In this document: in pieces, positions 61,307-64,000 of the stretch
Layout of the letters: the number at the start of each line of letters is the position of its first letter
Position numbering within the stretch: position 1 is the first letter of the stretch
Assembly (NCBI RefSeq): GCF_014649875.1
Contig: NZ_BMTW01000013.1
Span: 1 to 64,000 of the forward strand
From: Streptomyces rubiginosohelvolus
GTDB lineage: Bacteria > Actinomycetota > Actinomycetes > Streptomycetales > Streptomycetaceae
Reading direction: 5' to 3'
Length of the DNA stretch: 64,000 nucleotides
Translations under genes and position numbers: made by a program
Notes under the pieces: model-generated
What the model saw: the letters and a program-made list of their open reading frames with translations, nothing else
Database searches by the model: none
What the model was told of the DNA's origin: nothing

Positions 61307-64000
<2,694 letters not shown>

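Overview
The window is high-GC chromosomal DNA of a Streptomyces species. The evidence is pervasive ATGA/GTGA stop-start overlaps, an SsgA-like sporulation protein, an ATPase/XRE/DUF397 trio of the WhiJ type, a galT-galE-galK operon, a tamR-tam pair, a G5/DUF348 resuscitation-promoting factor and strong U-poor hairpin terminators. From memory, the right and central parts follow the S. coelicolor ppc - gal - ksgA - pmt stretch (about SCO3127 to SCO3160). No rRNA, tRNA, insertion sequence, phage module or CRISPR array was seen.

Layout. 1-3.3 kb: a DrrAB-type ABC exporter with a DUF4097 protein, facing a GbsR/MarR-like regulator across a promoter region full of GTTGC repeats; then an SsgA-like protein. 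3.5-6.1 kb: a CbiMQO cobalt/nickel ECF transporter. 6.2-12.5 kb: accessory enzymes (beta-lactamase fold hydrolase, SDR, three GNATs, APH(6)-like kinase) and a winged-helix/zinc-finger protein. 12.5-18.7 kb: a long regulatory gap, an alanine/glycine:cation symporter, the WhiJ-type trio, an EamA transporter with a YbaK deacylase, and an exonuclease. 18.8-26.5 kb: a penicillin-binding protein, uncharacterised membrane proteins, two micro-proteins, the protein O-mannosyltransferase Pmt and RsmI.

26.5-30.5 kb is the most unusual part: a five-gene, translationally coupled operon on the minus strand. It starts with a 58-residue acidic-leader/hydrophobic-core peptide, followed by a helical protein of unknown family, two paralogous DUF6895-type proteins and a serine hydrolase. 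It lies where mycobacteria keep other genes between rsmI and tatD. 31-37 kb: a zinc-ribbon protein, then tatD - rpf - ksgA - ispE and a membrane acyltransferase. 37-40 kb: two paired Cys-containing surface proteins and a lipoprotein. 40-49.4 kb: an ABC-F ATPase and four tandem membrane-anchored beta-propeller proteins. 49.7-56 kb: an orphan response regulator lacking its phospho-Asp, a sodium:solute symporter divergent from galTEK, and a GNAT. 56.5-64 kb: a second orphan response regulator with a structured leader, tamR/tam, a VOC protein, a desaturase with its TetR regulator, and phosphoenolpyruvate carboxylase, cut by the window end.

Central metabolism (gal operon, ppc, tam, ispE), envelope and sporulation functions (PBP, Rpf, Pmt, SsgA-like, propellers) and translation-related genes (ksgA, rsmI, YbaK, ABC-F) form a conserved backbone. 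The accessory parts are the peptide operon, the acetyltransferase/hydrolase block and the propeller array.
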